DNA of 64,000 nt from Rotaria macrura (taxonomy: Eukaryota; Rotifera; Eurotatoria; Philodinida; Philodinidae): assembly GCA_900239685.1 (NCBI GenBank), contig OENT01000595.1, positions 1 to 64,000 on the forward strand. Reading direction: 5' to 3'. The translations under genes and the position numbers were made by a program. The notes beneath the pieces are model-generated. The model was not told the DNA's origin. It saw nothing but the letters and a program-made list of their open reading frames with translations, and ran no database searches. The first letter of the stretch is position 1. The number at the start of each line of letters is the position of its first letter. This document shows positions 1 to 11,532 of the stretch, piece by piece.

Positions 1-72
1 AAAAAAAAAAAAAAAATGATGGATAAAAATAATGGTAGATTGATCTTTGATTGATCAAATCTTTTTATTTAG

Positions 73-722
73 GTCTTCTGCCCAATGATATCTTACAGAA
101 CATCGATCCTCTCGTTCTAATTATTTTTATTCCTGTCTTCGAAAAAGTTATCTATCCGGGTTTGCGACGATTAAACATCAAGTTTTCATCGATTCTTCGC
201 ATTACATGCGGTTTCTTTTGTGCTTCTCTGACCATGGTCTGGGCTGCACTAGTGCAACATCTTATCTATAGAACTGGGCCGAACCATGATTTCACTAAGC
301 CATGTGAAAATTGTCAAAAGTTCAATAATATCACCGTTGCTTGGCAAATACCAGCGTACGTTTTCCTTGCCATCTAGGAGATTTTTGCATCCATAACCGG
401 TATAGAGTACGCATACACTCAAGCTCCAGCATCGATGAAATCTATCGTTATGTCACTATTTCATTTCACATCAGCCATTGGTAATGTTCTGAATTTTGCA
501 CTTTTATGAGTGACAGTCAATCCGAAACTACTCTGGCTTTATACGTCTCTTGCAGTTTTGGCTTTTGTTGTTGGTATTCTTTTTCTTATTGTCTTCCGAA
601 ATGAAGACAAACAACAAGAGAAAAAAAACAACTACCAAATAACACATAGATTAGATCCATTCTCATTTCTACTTGGATCGTGTTCTGTTTCATTGATCAA
701 TGTCAATAAATATCCATTCTAA
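73..722 (+). pseudogene. PTR2/POT-type peptide transporter, 3' part, degenerate
   Basis: The reading frame that starts after an intron-like acceptor (AG at 71-72) gives the C-terminal part of a proton-coupled oligopeptide transporter (POT/PTR2, SLC15-like). Recognisable pieces are the loop LPNDILQNIDPL, the helix around FIPVFEKVIYPGLRRL, and the segments EIFASITGIEYAYTQAP and MKSIVMSLFHFTSAIGN, all typical of the last helices of fungal PTR2 proteins. The frame is interrupted twice, by TAG at 375-377 and TGA at 507-509, yet reads on in the same frame after each stop, so this looks like a recently inactivated gene. The intact family moves di- and tripeptides with protons across the plasma membrane. 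The N-terminal exons lie outside the window. The last 20 or so residues before the TAA at 720-722 are not family-like. Resemblance to fungal rather than animal members is my recollection of the family, not a search result. Confidence 0.75.
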
Positions 723-3700
723 TTATAAATCTAGATTGCGAGTTTATGAAGAGAAGACGAATATTCGATGAATGATTGGGGATGTGGGTGTGTTTCTTTT
801 CTCCACTGTTGAAACTATTTCGTACAAAAATATGTGCATTCGAAAATAAGAATACTAGATTGAATAAGTCTATGACGATATGTTTCCCGAGCTGTTCAGT
901 CATACGTACAAAAATGTTATTCTTGTTGAATGATGTCGATAGACAGTAAGTAGTTTGTGTTTTGTTTCGCGCGAAAAACTCATTCGAATGGGCGAACATT
1001 GATAATTACTAATTGTTTCCAGTGAACGTAAATGAATTTATACAGAGCGGAAAATATTTATTCATGTTGACACATCGACTGCTGTTAACAAGTGGGTGAA
1101 TCTGATGCCAAATGTAACAAGATCTAATCAGATTCGATCGATCGGCAAAATCTTCGTAGATCGTTGACCACGTAAACAATTTCGGATCGTATTAGTAGAA
1201 GTCAATCGAATGCCATGAATAAGAATTACAATGTCATGTCATGCCTTAGGCTACGGTAAATTTTCATCGGTATTATTAAAATTCACGTAGAGTTCAATTA
1301 GATTCCAATCATATCTGAGAATATCTGACTGTTCGAATAATTATCTTGAGTAGGTTACGATCAATAGATCACAAACCAACGACTACTATCTAATTTGATA
1401 TAATAAATTTCGAATGTCCATTGACGACTCTAGTTTTTTAAGACCACTTTTTTACCCACGATGACTTACTTATTGTTTTTCACAGGAAAATATCTGTTAT
1501 TTTGTCATTCTACGTGTGTAGAATAAAAGAATGGAACTCTTTTACCAATGATGTTTAGAGCAAATATGAATTTGATGATCAAACTTTCGAAACAACAAAC
1601 TTTTTTTAATAGACATAATACTAGTCCCCTCCCTGTTGTAAATAAGCAACGATAAAGTCCAATAGTAAACTTCTGGTCTTCTAGTTTGACTATAATTTTA
1701 ATTTCAATGACTCATTCCTTTTAGTGACTGATGCTCTAACGCTATTTATAGTGCAATAGTAAAATCAAAATTTTGGCTATTGTCTCAATCTTTTCAGCTA
1801 TGGTCTCTTAAAACATGACATCACCTCTGAAAAGTACTATACTCGTTTGAGCGGAATCGTTTAATTGACTAGACCATCAAACCAAGAAGATACCAAGTAA
1901 ATCAATGAAACTGATTCTATCTCTATTTTAAGTGCACAGTAGGCGTCTGTGCACTATCGAATACCAATCCATGCTTTGGCCTTTGGTATTAGTCTGAATT
2001 TCTTATCAATGAAAGTAAAGCAATATGCATATATGCAAAATTTCGTTTCATCTATGCATCTATTGACTTGGTTGTACTTATATCTTACTGTCACCTTATT
2101 TGTGATTTTACGTTGCAAGTATAGTAACGGTATTTTTTTATTATTGTTCGTTTCATGTTTTACAAGGCTCACATTATTATACAGGAGCCTACAGAGATCA
2201 CAATGCTCTAGTGATAATTACATATGTATGAATAGAAGATTGCAATTAAAATAAAAATTGAGTAGAAATTATCGGGTCCTCTGATATTGATTAGCTAGCA
2301 ACGAGCTAAAATAAATGACATTAACATTCAATGTCTACGAACTGGCTGCTGAATCGAAACGTCATCATTGACAATAAATGCTGATTCTTGTTGATTTTTT
2401 TCATCGTAAGCACATTTAATCATGCAACAGCAGCAAATATATACAAACTCAAAAGTCTTCGTCGTCAAAACGAGCCGGCACATTCCATTGAGTGCGAGTA
2501 CTCAGTCCCTACAAAACTCAAAATTATTCAATGTTGATTGAAATTCTATTCAGACTTCAAAGAATGTTGTATTCAATTTTTGTCATTCAAACTCATGCTC
2601 GAATCTTGCAGTTCCAAACAAACTCGTAATAGAGGTGAAACTATAGGAAATGAAACTGACAAATTTCATCATGATTATGAATTATTCATGCATGTTTGAA
2701 ACAATGCACAGTATGAAGAAAAATATGACTATACTCTGACTCATTGGTGTATTTGAGAAATAACATTCGAGTCTTGGTATGAATTTGAATAAAGGCAGAC
2801 GAAATGCCTATGGATATCTGCAAGTTAAAATCAAATTTTTGACAATAATATTCCATACTATAACTTCATAATGATGATATAATGTCATGTTGATAATCCT
2901 TAGTAATAAAGTCGAATTCACATCAATCGATTTTGAACATCAATTATGAATATATACGGATATTCATTTTAGAAGGGAAACAGTTTTATTCCTGCGTGAC
3001 CTTTTTCTTCTAAATTTAAACAGTTCATTGGCTTTCTCAAGAGCACTCTCCTCAATAAGTATTTCCATTAGCGTAAAAAGCTTTCAAATTGAAAAAAGGA
3101 AATCTTTCTCTGTTACTATCGAGGGTACAGCGTTTGTCGAATAAGGTCATGATGAACGAAACTGAAGCGTTATGATTATTTCATGCGTACAATTTATATC
3201 TAATCATAAAATGAGAAACAATAGGCAGACAGCTGATTTTTTTACATGGATTACATGTGAGAACCGAATAGAAGTTTTGTATGGTTGTTTAGTACATTTT
3301 TACGTTGAGAAAAAGAACAGGTGTTCGAAAAAGCATTCCTTTCTTTTATCGTAATCTTCATCAAAGGATTTATGAATGCAAACACTTTACAATTCAAGAT
3401 TTCTTTTACGTTATCTGTTATAAGTCAAAAGTATACATATTTCAAGTTGAAAAAAAGTCACAATCCCATTGATGTTTCGTTAACGTTTGCATGATTGTTT
3501 AACTGTAACGTGATAATACTAAGATTCTGAATTTACCATTATTACTTACTGAATATTTCCACTTTGGTCAATGCGTAATCTTATTGATTTCTCTTTCTTC
3601 TCGTGTATCAACATATTTTTCAGAATCTACACTTGTCGTATACAATTTCTTAAACCACTCAGACAGATTTCAATTCGAATATACGAAATTATGTATTGTA

Positions 3701-4150
3701 TGTTATGTTCACTGAAATCGATGAACTCGAAAATCTGATAGAACCAACGAACATGATAAATATAACAGAGCATTGAATAATAACTTTGAATGCTTTAAAG
3801 ATAAATTCTTATGTCCAACATCGACATCGTTTCGTTTTACTATTGACCATGTGACTTGATTTAGTGAGCAAAGAATATTCAATAAGAAGTCATAATACAG
3901 CAAAGTTTCTATCTGATGGATTGACGCCTATGTTGTTATTGATCTTCATGGGGGGAAAAAACAATTTTTTTCTTCTTTTCACTGTTTTCATGCCATCGAA
4001 ACAACACTGAAATATATTTCAAATGACAGGTTAACATCAAAAGTTCGACGACTCGTCGAGATGGACAAATATCTGATTCAATGACTATATTCCATGCAAT
4101 CAACATAATCTTTAGCTTGTAATGAGATGGAATATGTTGAATGATACATA
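723..4150. other. Intergenic, no supported gene
   Basis: AT-rich sequence with only short open frames lacking codon pattern, signal peptide or motif. The open frame at 1949-2254 begins at GTG and overlaps an antisense open frame of similar length, as expected of chance. I see no tRNA or long repeat here. Confidence 0.5.
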
Positions 4151-4173
4151 TACAGTACGTTCAAAAGTTTTTC
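4151..4173 (+). repeat. Tc1/mariner-like terminal repeat fragment
   Basis: The string TACAGTACGTTCAAAAG resembles a Tc1/mariner end and shares the 12-mer GTACGTTCAAAA with the left terminal repeat of the element at 13827. I found no matching inverted end nearby, so at most it is a solo end of a decayed transposon. Chance similarity is possible. Confidence 0.25.
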
Positions 4174-4896
4174 ATTCACCTGACTGAGAATATATTATTT
4201 TGTTCGGTATGATTCCACCGAAAAGATCTAAGAACATAACGATATAGTATTATATAAGAAACAATTGCATTTTATTCAAGATTTTAGATCTTATCGAGCA
4301 AATTCTAATTTCTGTAACTAGATGAAGTTATTTTTTCTGATAATCATCCGTTAACATAACAATTCTAGTACACCATCCGGGTATAGAAATCGGATTCTTT
4401 TACCGTATCCTGTGTGGCAGCAATGCTCGATCATCAGTTACTCTTGTAGCATTTACTTTGTAGCAAAAGTGTATGACTAGCTAAGTTTCTATTACTCTCC
4501 TATGGAACAGTTCAGTTGCAAGGATTTTAAAATTTTTTATCAAAATAATTTCTTCGGTGTGAGAAGTCGCAAAGATACACAACAGAATATGAATGAAAAA
4601 GAGAAAATATAAATAATTTTGTTAACAATTTATCGAGTATTAATGATCATGTCTCCTGTTACGTTCTTGACAAATGTCTATCTCAATAGACAGAAGAAGA
4701 AAAAATATGAAATGAATATATCTCTCTGCATTGGTGTCGCATAATTTCTATCATTAAATATCAAACATCAACTGCATATTTGTATGATCGTGGATGAAAA
4801 AACAAACATAAATCGATATGCATGTGTCAAATACATTATCAAACATTGATATAGATTATCTCTTCTCTTCCATTTTTCAATACAATAAAATATAAG

Positions 4897-5898
4897 ATGC
4901 ACGAAACTTTTCTAGTCTGTGCTAAATTTTATCAATGTCGATCAATACTCATTACAATTGTTCTTCTCTTCATTGTATTCATTATCTCATTTATTGTTAT
5001 TATAACAACATCAAAAAATATATTTCTATCCAATGTTCAAACAACAATGAAGATTATTTCAAGTACATCTACGACTTCTATCAATGAAACTTGTCAAATG
5101 TTACAGTTAGCACCTATCCCATGTGGTTGTCCGATTATGTCTCATTCAAAAATTATCAATGGACAAGCATCGAATCAATCCGCATGGCCATGGATGATTA
5201 GTTTTGGTCCTAAACGTATTCATGCATGTGGAGCTGTACTTGTGACACCAGACTATGCCATCACAGCAGCACATTGTCTTCATTCATACGATAAAAATAA
5301 TCCAATTGATATAGAAAATATTGAAATTCGTATTGGTATAACAAATTTAAATGATGTTGATCATGAAAATCTCTTCTCTATTCGAAAAGTAACTTTACAT
5401 AGTGATTTCAATCCTATTACTTATAAGAATGACATTGCCTTGATACGATTAGATAGATCAGTTATACAATCAGATAATATTCAAATGCTTTGTCTTCCTC
5501 GTTTTACGTCATACATTTATCCACCAGTAAATACAACTGTCATTGCAATTGGTTGGGGTCATACAATCGATCCATTCATAGATCCAAATTCACAAGCATC
5601 AAAACAACTTCAACAAACTTCTCTTCCTATTTTGCCGATCATTAAAACTGATAATAATACGAATACATGTTTCAATCAACAGATCGATTCACCTGATCAA
5701 CAATTTTGTGCTGGCTATGAAAATGGTTCGTCCGATACATGTCAAGCTGATAGTGGATCACCAATAATGTACTTTCATGAACAACATTGGGAACTTGTAG
5801 GTATCGTTAGTTATGGAATAGGCTGTGCTCAAATCATGTTACCTGGTGTTTATACACGTGTATCAGCTTACATTGATTGGATTCATGATCGAATTTGA
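4897..5898 (+). CDS. Membrane-anchored trypsin-like serine protease (S1A)
   Basis: Single-exon gene, 333 residues. A short N-terminal tail is followed by a signal-anchor helix (about 17-37), predicting a type II membrane protease with an extracellular catalytic domain. The activation site is SK|IING (Ile86 would be the new N-terminus), with Cys76/Cys78 before it as candidates for the disulfide to the protease domain. The triad is visible: His126 in TAAHC, Asp179 in NDIALIRL, Ser286 in ADSGSP. Asp280, six residues before the serine, gives trypsin-like preference for Lys/Arg, and Gly residues at the 216 and 226 positions (SYG, LPG) leave the pocket open. Unusually, GDSGGP has become ADSGSP, placing Ala at the oxyanion-hole position 193. 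The ATG at 4897 is preceded by AAAATATAAG and directly leads the hydrophobic helix. A polyadenylation signal AATAAA follows at 6032. Its 3' end converges on the gene at 6001-8851. Confidence 0.9.
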   Translation: MHETFLVCAKFYQCRSILITIVLLFIVFIISFIVIITTSKNIFLSNVQTTMKIISSTSTTSINETCQMLQLAPIPCGCPIMSHSKIINGQASNQSAWPWMISFGPKRIHACGAVLVTPDYAITAAHCLHSYDKNNPIDIENIEIRIGITNLNDVDHENLFSIRKVTLHSDFNPITYKNDIALIRLDRSVIQSDNIQMLCLPRFTSYIYPPVNTTVIAIGWGHTIDPFIDPNSQASKQLQQTSLPILPIIKTDNNTNTCFNQQIDSPDQQFCAGYENGSSDTCQADSGSPIMYFHEQHWELVGIVSYGIGCAQIMLPGVYTRVSAYIDWIHDRI

Positions 5899-5915
5899 TA
5901 TTAGAGAAAAAACTG

Positions 5916-5925
5916 TTTATTTATT
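5916..5925 (-). terminator. Polyadenylation signal of the RASSF-like gene
   Basis: On the minus strand this reads AATAAATAAA, about 75 nt beyond the stop codon at 6001-6003 and very close to the 3' end of the protease coding sequence. Confidence 0.55.
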
Positions 5926-6000
5926 TGAATAGACATATATTTATATATATATATATAGATATAAAAATAATTCAAATTCTTTACTGTTTATCTTCTTCTC

Positions 6001-8851
6001 TTAAACCCAAATTCCACTTGGACATAATTTTAATAAAGTACTATTCATAATTTGAAGATGACCTGGCTTAATAATATCAGTTGAAGAATTCGAATGAAAA
6101 CGATATGTAGATTTGGCTAGATCTATGTAAGAAAAGTAAACGGGTTTTTTTTTCATGTTCAAAAGATTTAATTTTCAAGTGACATATATATATATAGACA
6201 TGCGCGCACAATGTGCTAGAATGCTAACCTCGTCTTATCATGGCCTAGTTATGGACTAAAAGTTTACATAGAAAATGCAGTTTGATTGATTTTTTGTTTG
6301 TTGTATTTTGAGAAAAAAAAGAAAGAACTATTTTACTTACTATTAAGTAATGAATCATCTAATTGAATGACTTCATTTTCATATTCAATTATTCGTTTTC
6401 GACGTTGTTCAATAGTTCGTTCTATATCATCAGTACGTTGATTTAATACATTTAACAGATCTTCTTGTTGTTTCAATAAAGGATTCGCACGTTCAAGATC
6501 ATATTGATATTGAGCTATTTCCTATATAGAATAATTAACATACGACTAGGAAACAGAACGTTTATCTTTGACGAGATATAGAATTTATACAATTCCCTAC
6601 GACAAATAGTTGTAGAAATATAAATGTGCTATCATGAAAAATTGGCATCGTTGGGTTTCTTCTTTTTGAAAAAGACAAGAATACTTAAATGTCTATCGTA
6701 TCGATTCGTACCTTTTTATCACTATTGATATTTCTTTGCATTTGCTCAATATCTTCATGTGTTTGATTGATGCTATGTTGAAGTTGTTCTTGCAATTTTA
6801 ATTTTTGTTCTAATGTGGATGAACAACGTGCTAATTGTTGTTGTACATGTTCATAATTTGAATTTAATTTTTTATGATATTCCAATTCAATATCTAATTT
6901 CTCCGATGAATATTCTTGATTCAATGTTTGACATTCGGCAAGAAGACGTCGTTCACGTTCTTCTAGAATTTTTATTTCTAGTTGTATATTATCATGATAG
7001 ATTTGTCCTTGATGTATAATAACATCGAAATATTCAATCTCTATAAGAAAATAATATATCTTCAATAAGAATTAATATCGTTCGTTATAGTCTTTTTCAT
7101 TCCTGTTTTGTTTACTACCTTTTTGTTTTTCATTTAATTCATTCTTTTGTTGTTCTATTTGTATTTCTTGTGATTTAAGTAATTTCAATAAAGCTAAATA
7201 TTGTTGTTGTTGTTTATATTGCATATTGATATAATTATTATTTGTTTTATGAACAATATGAAATGCACTTGTTTCACGCATCGATGGTGGTACAGCAGAT
7301 TTTGGTCTTGTATGATTAATCGTAGGATGATTTACACATGTATTTTGAATTGGAGTACGTGATCGACGTTGTCTCTCTGTTAATGTCGATGGTAATGATT
7401 CATTCAAATGAATTTTATTGTTGTTATTATTTGTATTGATTAATGGAAATATTTGATTTAAATTTGAACGTGTTCTATTTTGTGATGATATTGTCGAAGA
7501 ACCGAATTTAGTATTATTAGTATTATTATTATTTGATACTGTTTGAGAATATTGAGATGATGCGTTCAATGGGGAAACAACTAAAAAATAAACAAAAATT
7601 AAATTAAAATTATCAATTTTTCTTTCGTTGGAAATGAGAAAATATAATTGATCTTTGTTCATTTTTTATATGACTGTTTACTTTCATCATCCTATGTCAT
7701 TAACCTTCTCTATTATTTTTATCTTTACTTGTTTTAAACTTTACGTTGAATACAATGACTATATGTTAGACATATGTGTCAAGGTATATATTATTGTCTT
7801 CTTTAGTCAGTAACTTTCTTTTATTGATTGAGAGAAAAAGAAAAGAGAGAATGAAAGAACTTAAGTTCTATTTTACTTAATGAATGATAAAATATTCTAT
7901 GCACTCAATACGTTGTTGTATGTCTTGAACTATTACGTCATGTTTGTGCTTTTTATTTTTATTTTAAAGAACACCAAGTAACAATAGATTTCATATGTAA
8001 GACTAATCTTCATAATGGCCATGCAAGCACCAAGCCGATTAGACCTGAGGTACTTGATTTTAACTTCATTCATCTTTTTTCTTGTCTTGAGCGTTTTATT
8101 CAAAAAAAAGAAAAGAGGTGTCTATGTAAACGATTCTACGTTGAGTAATCGGCATGAATATAGACATTGAATTGCATGTTCATGATACCAATTATTTCAT
8201 CGAACACGGATATCAACTGTTTGTAAGACTTATAATATTGCCTTGAATTTTTACATGAGAAAAACCAATAAAATATTAAACTAATAGAAACAGATGAATA
8301 GCTTGGAATTTTCAATAGTAACTATTATATGTATTTTTTTCTTTTGCTCGAAAGAAATAAAAATCTATGCATGCAATTATATTTGCTTGTTATATTAGAA
8401 AAATATCGTCCCCATCGAATCATATTATCGTTCAAGGCCCTTTAAATATACATATACATTCGTGCGTATACATCATCAACATTTCTATAACAATAAAGTC
8501 TAATCACATACCATCAACAAGTGTCTGCAGTTGTTGTCGATGATGTTGTTGTTCAATGGGCGTTTTTCGACCGTCTAAACTTTTCGATCGTCTTTGAGCA
8601 TATGATAGGGATGCAGTCGATGGATTTTCTCGTAAAATATAAACCCAATCGGGATGATGAATAAGTTCACATGTTAATTCATTGGCCGATAGTGTTCGTT
8701 GTGTACCATCTGGTGCATATTGTACTAATGAATATCTACCTGCTTTACCCTTATATTGAGCAAGTGCAATGATAATATCATGTACAGTAGTCTTTCGGGT
8801 CAAATCACAGATGATGCGTGCAACACCATCAACATACACTCGAAGGTCCAT
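6001..8851 (-). CDS. N-terminal RASSF family protein (RASSF7-10 type)
   Basis: Five exons give 477 residues: 8851-8512, 7580-7119, 7040-6712, 6521-6341 and 6122-6001. Each junction has GT..AG and keeps the frame (phases 1, 1, 0, 1). Residues 1-85 form a Ras-association/ubiquitin-like domain that starts at the very N-terminus (MDLRVYVDGVARI, then VHDIIIALAQ and GRYSLVQ), the hallmark of the N-terminal RASSF7-10 group; human RASSF8 begins in a very similar way. Residues 114-240 are low-complexity, rich in Asn, Ser and Thr, and about 245-430 are a long Gln/Glu/Leu coiled coil. The protein ends in GIWV, which fits a class II PDZ ligand (inference). In animals these scaffolds act at adherens junctions, in Hippo/JNK signalling and in mitosis. 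Intron 1 is large (931 nt). Length fits the family (roughly 370-510). The exact member cannot be told. Confidence 0.85.
6032..6037 (+). terminator. Polyadenylation signal AATAAA of the protease gene
   Basis: AATAAA about 130 nt after the protease stop. It lies inside the last exon of the opposite-strand RASSF-like gene, so the two transcripts would overlap tail to tail if it is used. Confidence 0.5.
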
Positions 8852-10939
8852 ACTGGTGCATCGTGAGTTATTTTACCTAACAGTAAAAAAAGAAACGAGA
8901 GAGAGAGAGAGGGGAAAGAAAGAACAGAACATATACAACAAATTTCACAATCAATCAATAGTAGTCGTCGCCGTCTTCATTGCTGCCGTGCGAAAGGAAA
9001 AAAAGGGAAGAAGCTCGCTCCTCAGTAAATAGCATAAAAGAAGAAGAAACAAAATCAGATAGGAGTAGGTGAATAGAAACTTTGATATACGCATTGAAAT
9101 TTGTCAATGGTCATATTAACATCGACAAATGAGCAATATCGTATGGACTATTATCTTAAGTTGTATGCATATCGGTATATATTATATTATTTAGAAGGAA
9201 AGAAATAGTAGCGATGTCTATTTGTAGAAGAATATGAACGTTGTATAAACTCTTCCTATCACTTGATTTAATGGCGAGTATCGTTGAATTTATTCAGACA
9301 AGGAAATAATACTTATTTCAAAAAAAGAAATACATACGTAATCGTAGATTGTTTCTTTTTCTTTCTTTCTCATATGTTTGTATTGTTAATTGCTTGATAC
9401 TTTTTTTTTTTTACTTTCAATTTGCTATAACATATTGATTGACATTTCTTTCTTTTTTTCTATTAGTTTTTTTTCTGAAGTGCACTCTTTTTCTTGTGAT
9501 TTATGCTAAATTTCTCTTAAAAGGAAAAAAATCAATCTGAAAGTCTTTTAGTATGAAGTAGATTTCAATTAGATAACTTAAATTAAAGGCAATCATGACA
9601 CAATCATATATTTTATACAAGTGTTTATATCATCATCTAAAGTATCTGTTAAGCTCGAAGGATTAAGTATAGTAATTGTTAAACACTTGATGAGTAATTA
9701 AGGTATGACCTTAAAAAGAAAATTGACATAGCTTTAAAGAGTATAAATCATTAAGTACTTGAAATCGATTAGAAAAAAAAACATGTTGAATAATACAACA
9801 TACCTTCAGTATTTGCTTAGGTGATACGCAAAAGAATTCTTTTTTTTTTCTGAGAAAAACATGACACGTGCGCGTATGCCTTGGAAATAACTCTGAGAAG
9901 ATCGTCATATTTTATCTAATACGTTCACAAACGTATTCGGTAAGTAAAATTTATTCAATTTTTTTCTAATGTTAGAGAAGTGATTGAATTTGTTGTCGAA
10001 TGTAGAATTCTTCTTCTAGTAAACAACATGAAGGACACTGGACTCAGAGAGTTTATTCTGAAAATGATTTATTTTACGAACGAGACATTTAAAATCCTTT
10101 GTAATCTAACATTGGCGGCAATATATCTCATATAGAATAGAAGCATGATCTGTCACTCTCAGATTGAATTATACCACACAAAATTTGCTTTTCCGGACAA
10201 ATATTTCTTCCAACCATTTTATTCAAGCCTTCATAAATATAATACGGAATCAGTTGATTTTTAATGTTGAGCCATTATTTCAATACAAACTATGAAATTG
10301 GCAGATTAAATGATCAATCATAACTACTCAATCAATTCATATTTCTTTGTTCTTTTACTAAAAGAAGTCTATCAGATATAACTAAACGATTGATTTTCGA
10401 GAATTTTGAATTCATCAATATTGTACATGTTTTATTTATTTATTTATTTTTTTCCTATTTTTCAATATTGACATGCCAAGTCAATGTATTCTTTTGTATT
10501 ATCTGATTATACAGATGAAATGTCAATAACCATAACATTCTCCATTGATAACAACCATAAATCTTTTTGTAGATTAATTTATGCAGTTGTAAATTCTAAA
10601 TGTAAGCAGAACGCTAAATTTATACTACCATTTATTATGATCGATTGTCAAATAATAGAAACTACATTCACAAGTAATGACAAACTCACTTCCATAGTAA
10701 TGTTGAATATAGAACAAAAAACAACAATGCTCTCATCTGATAATGTTTAATCTATCGCACTGATAATTAATAATGCTTGGTTTCTAAAGTTTGTTTCTAT
10801 CGAAACTAACTACTGTATTGTATTATGAGGAATCTCTATGAGTTTTATAGTCTAGATTTTCATTGGACATTTTTTTTCTAGGACGGAGTTAATGTTTAAT
10901 TCAATGATACCAACAAATGAATGCAAAGAAATGTGTTAG
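8852..10939. other. Intergenic; short GA microsatellite, no supported gene
   Basis: Upstream region of the RASSF-like gene. It contains a GA run at about 8897-8911 and several oligo-T tracts (for example near 9402-9412 and 9840-9850). Open frames here, including 10484-10750, show no recognisable motif. Untranslated first exons of the gene at 8851 may lie here but cannot be placed. Confidence 0.45.
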
Positions 10940-11278
10940 ATGCAACTTTACAATAAACAGTGTGTTTTATTTACCGCCGAAATTATTTTCTTTGTATTTC
11001 TCTTTAATATGCCATCGGATATCTGTTTAAACGAAACTTGTTGTTTTTGCTATTTCGAGCAAAGCATAATAGACTTAAATTTCGTTCCAATTATGAACTA
11101 TAAATGCTTAGAGGCATGTGATTCTATTGGCCAGAAAACAAATGACCATTGGGAAGAAAACCAAAGAATTGATTGTGATTACAAGTGTATGCTTCTCGAC
11201 GAACCCATGCATTTAATCTGTCATTCTATTTTTAAGCAGAAACTTTCATCGTTTGGAGATTATTCAAATCGGAAATAG
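10940..11278 (+). CDS. Small cysteine-rich secreted protein candidate, unknown
   Basis: An open frame of 112 residues begins with a short polar start and a hydrophobic stretch (about 9-24, EIIFFVFLF) that could be a signal peptide or anchor. Nine cysteines follow at 29, 34, 35, 37, 56, 60, 79, 83 and 94. The last part carries two C-x3-C pairs (56/60 and 79/83), the spacing of a helical-hairpin disulfide fold, but this alone does not assign a family. An AATAAA lies at 11478-11483, about 200 nt downstream. I do not recognise the protein. It could also be a chance open frame; the density of cysteines after a hydrophobic leader is the main support. Confidence 0.4.
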   Translation: MQLYNKQCVLFTAEIIFFVFLFNMPSDICLNETCCFCYFEQSIIDLNFVPIMNYKCLEACDSIGQKTNDHWEENQRIDCDYKCMLLDEPMHLICHSIFKQKLSSFGDYSNRK

Positions 11279-11532
11279 ATTGATCAGAATTCAACGTATG
11301 AACATATTATTTTTCGATGATATACTAAATTACCAGATTGGTAGCTTATGCTTACACATATGTATGTTTTATTGAAAACAACAACAACAACAAAAAGAAA
11401 AGTGCTTGCTTTTAAACTATGAATTGAAGCACAAAATAGATCATTCACGCATGTGCTCGCACTTTTACAGATGTTTGAATAAAATATAGAAACGAAAAAC
11501 TAAAACGTTGTTTTATGTTGTGCATTCATTTG

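Noticed and set aside
1949-2254. Open frame of 101 codons on the plus strand
   Set aside because: Begins at GTG, overlaps an antisense open frame, and shows no motif or splice context; chance in AT-rich DNA.
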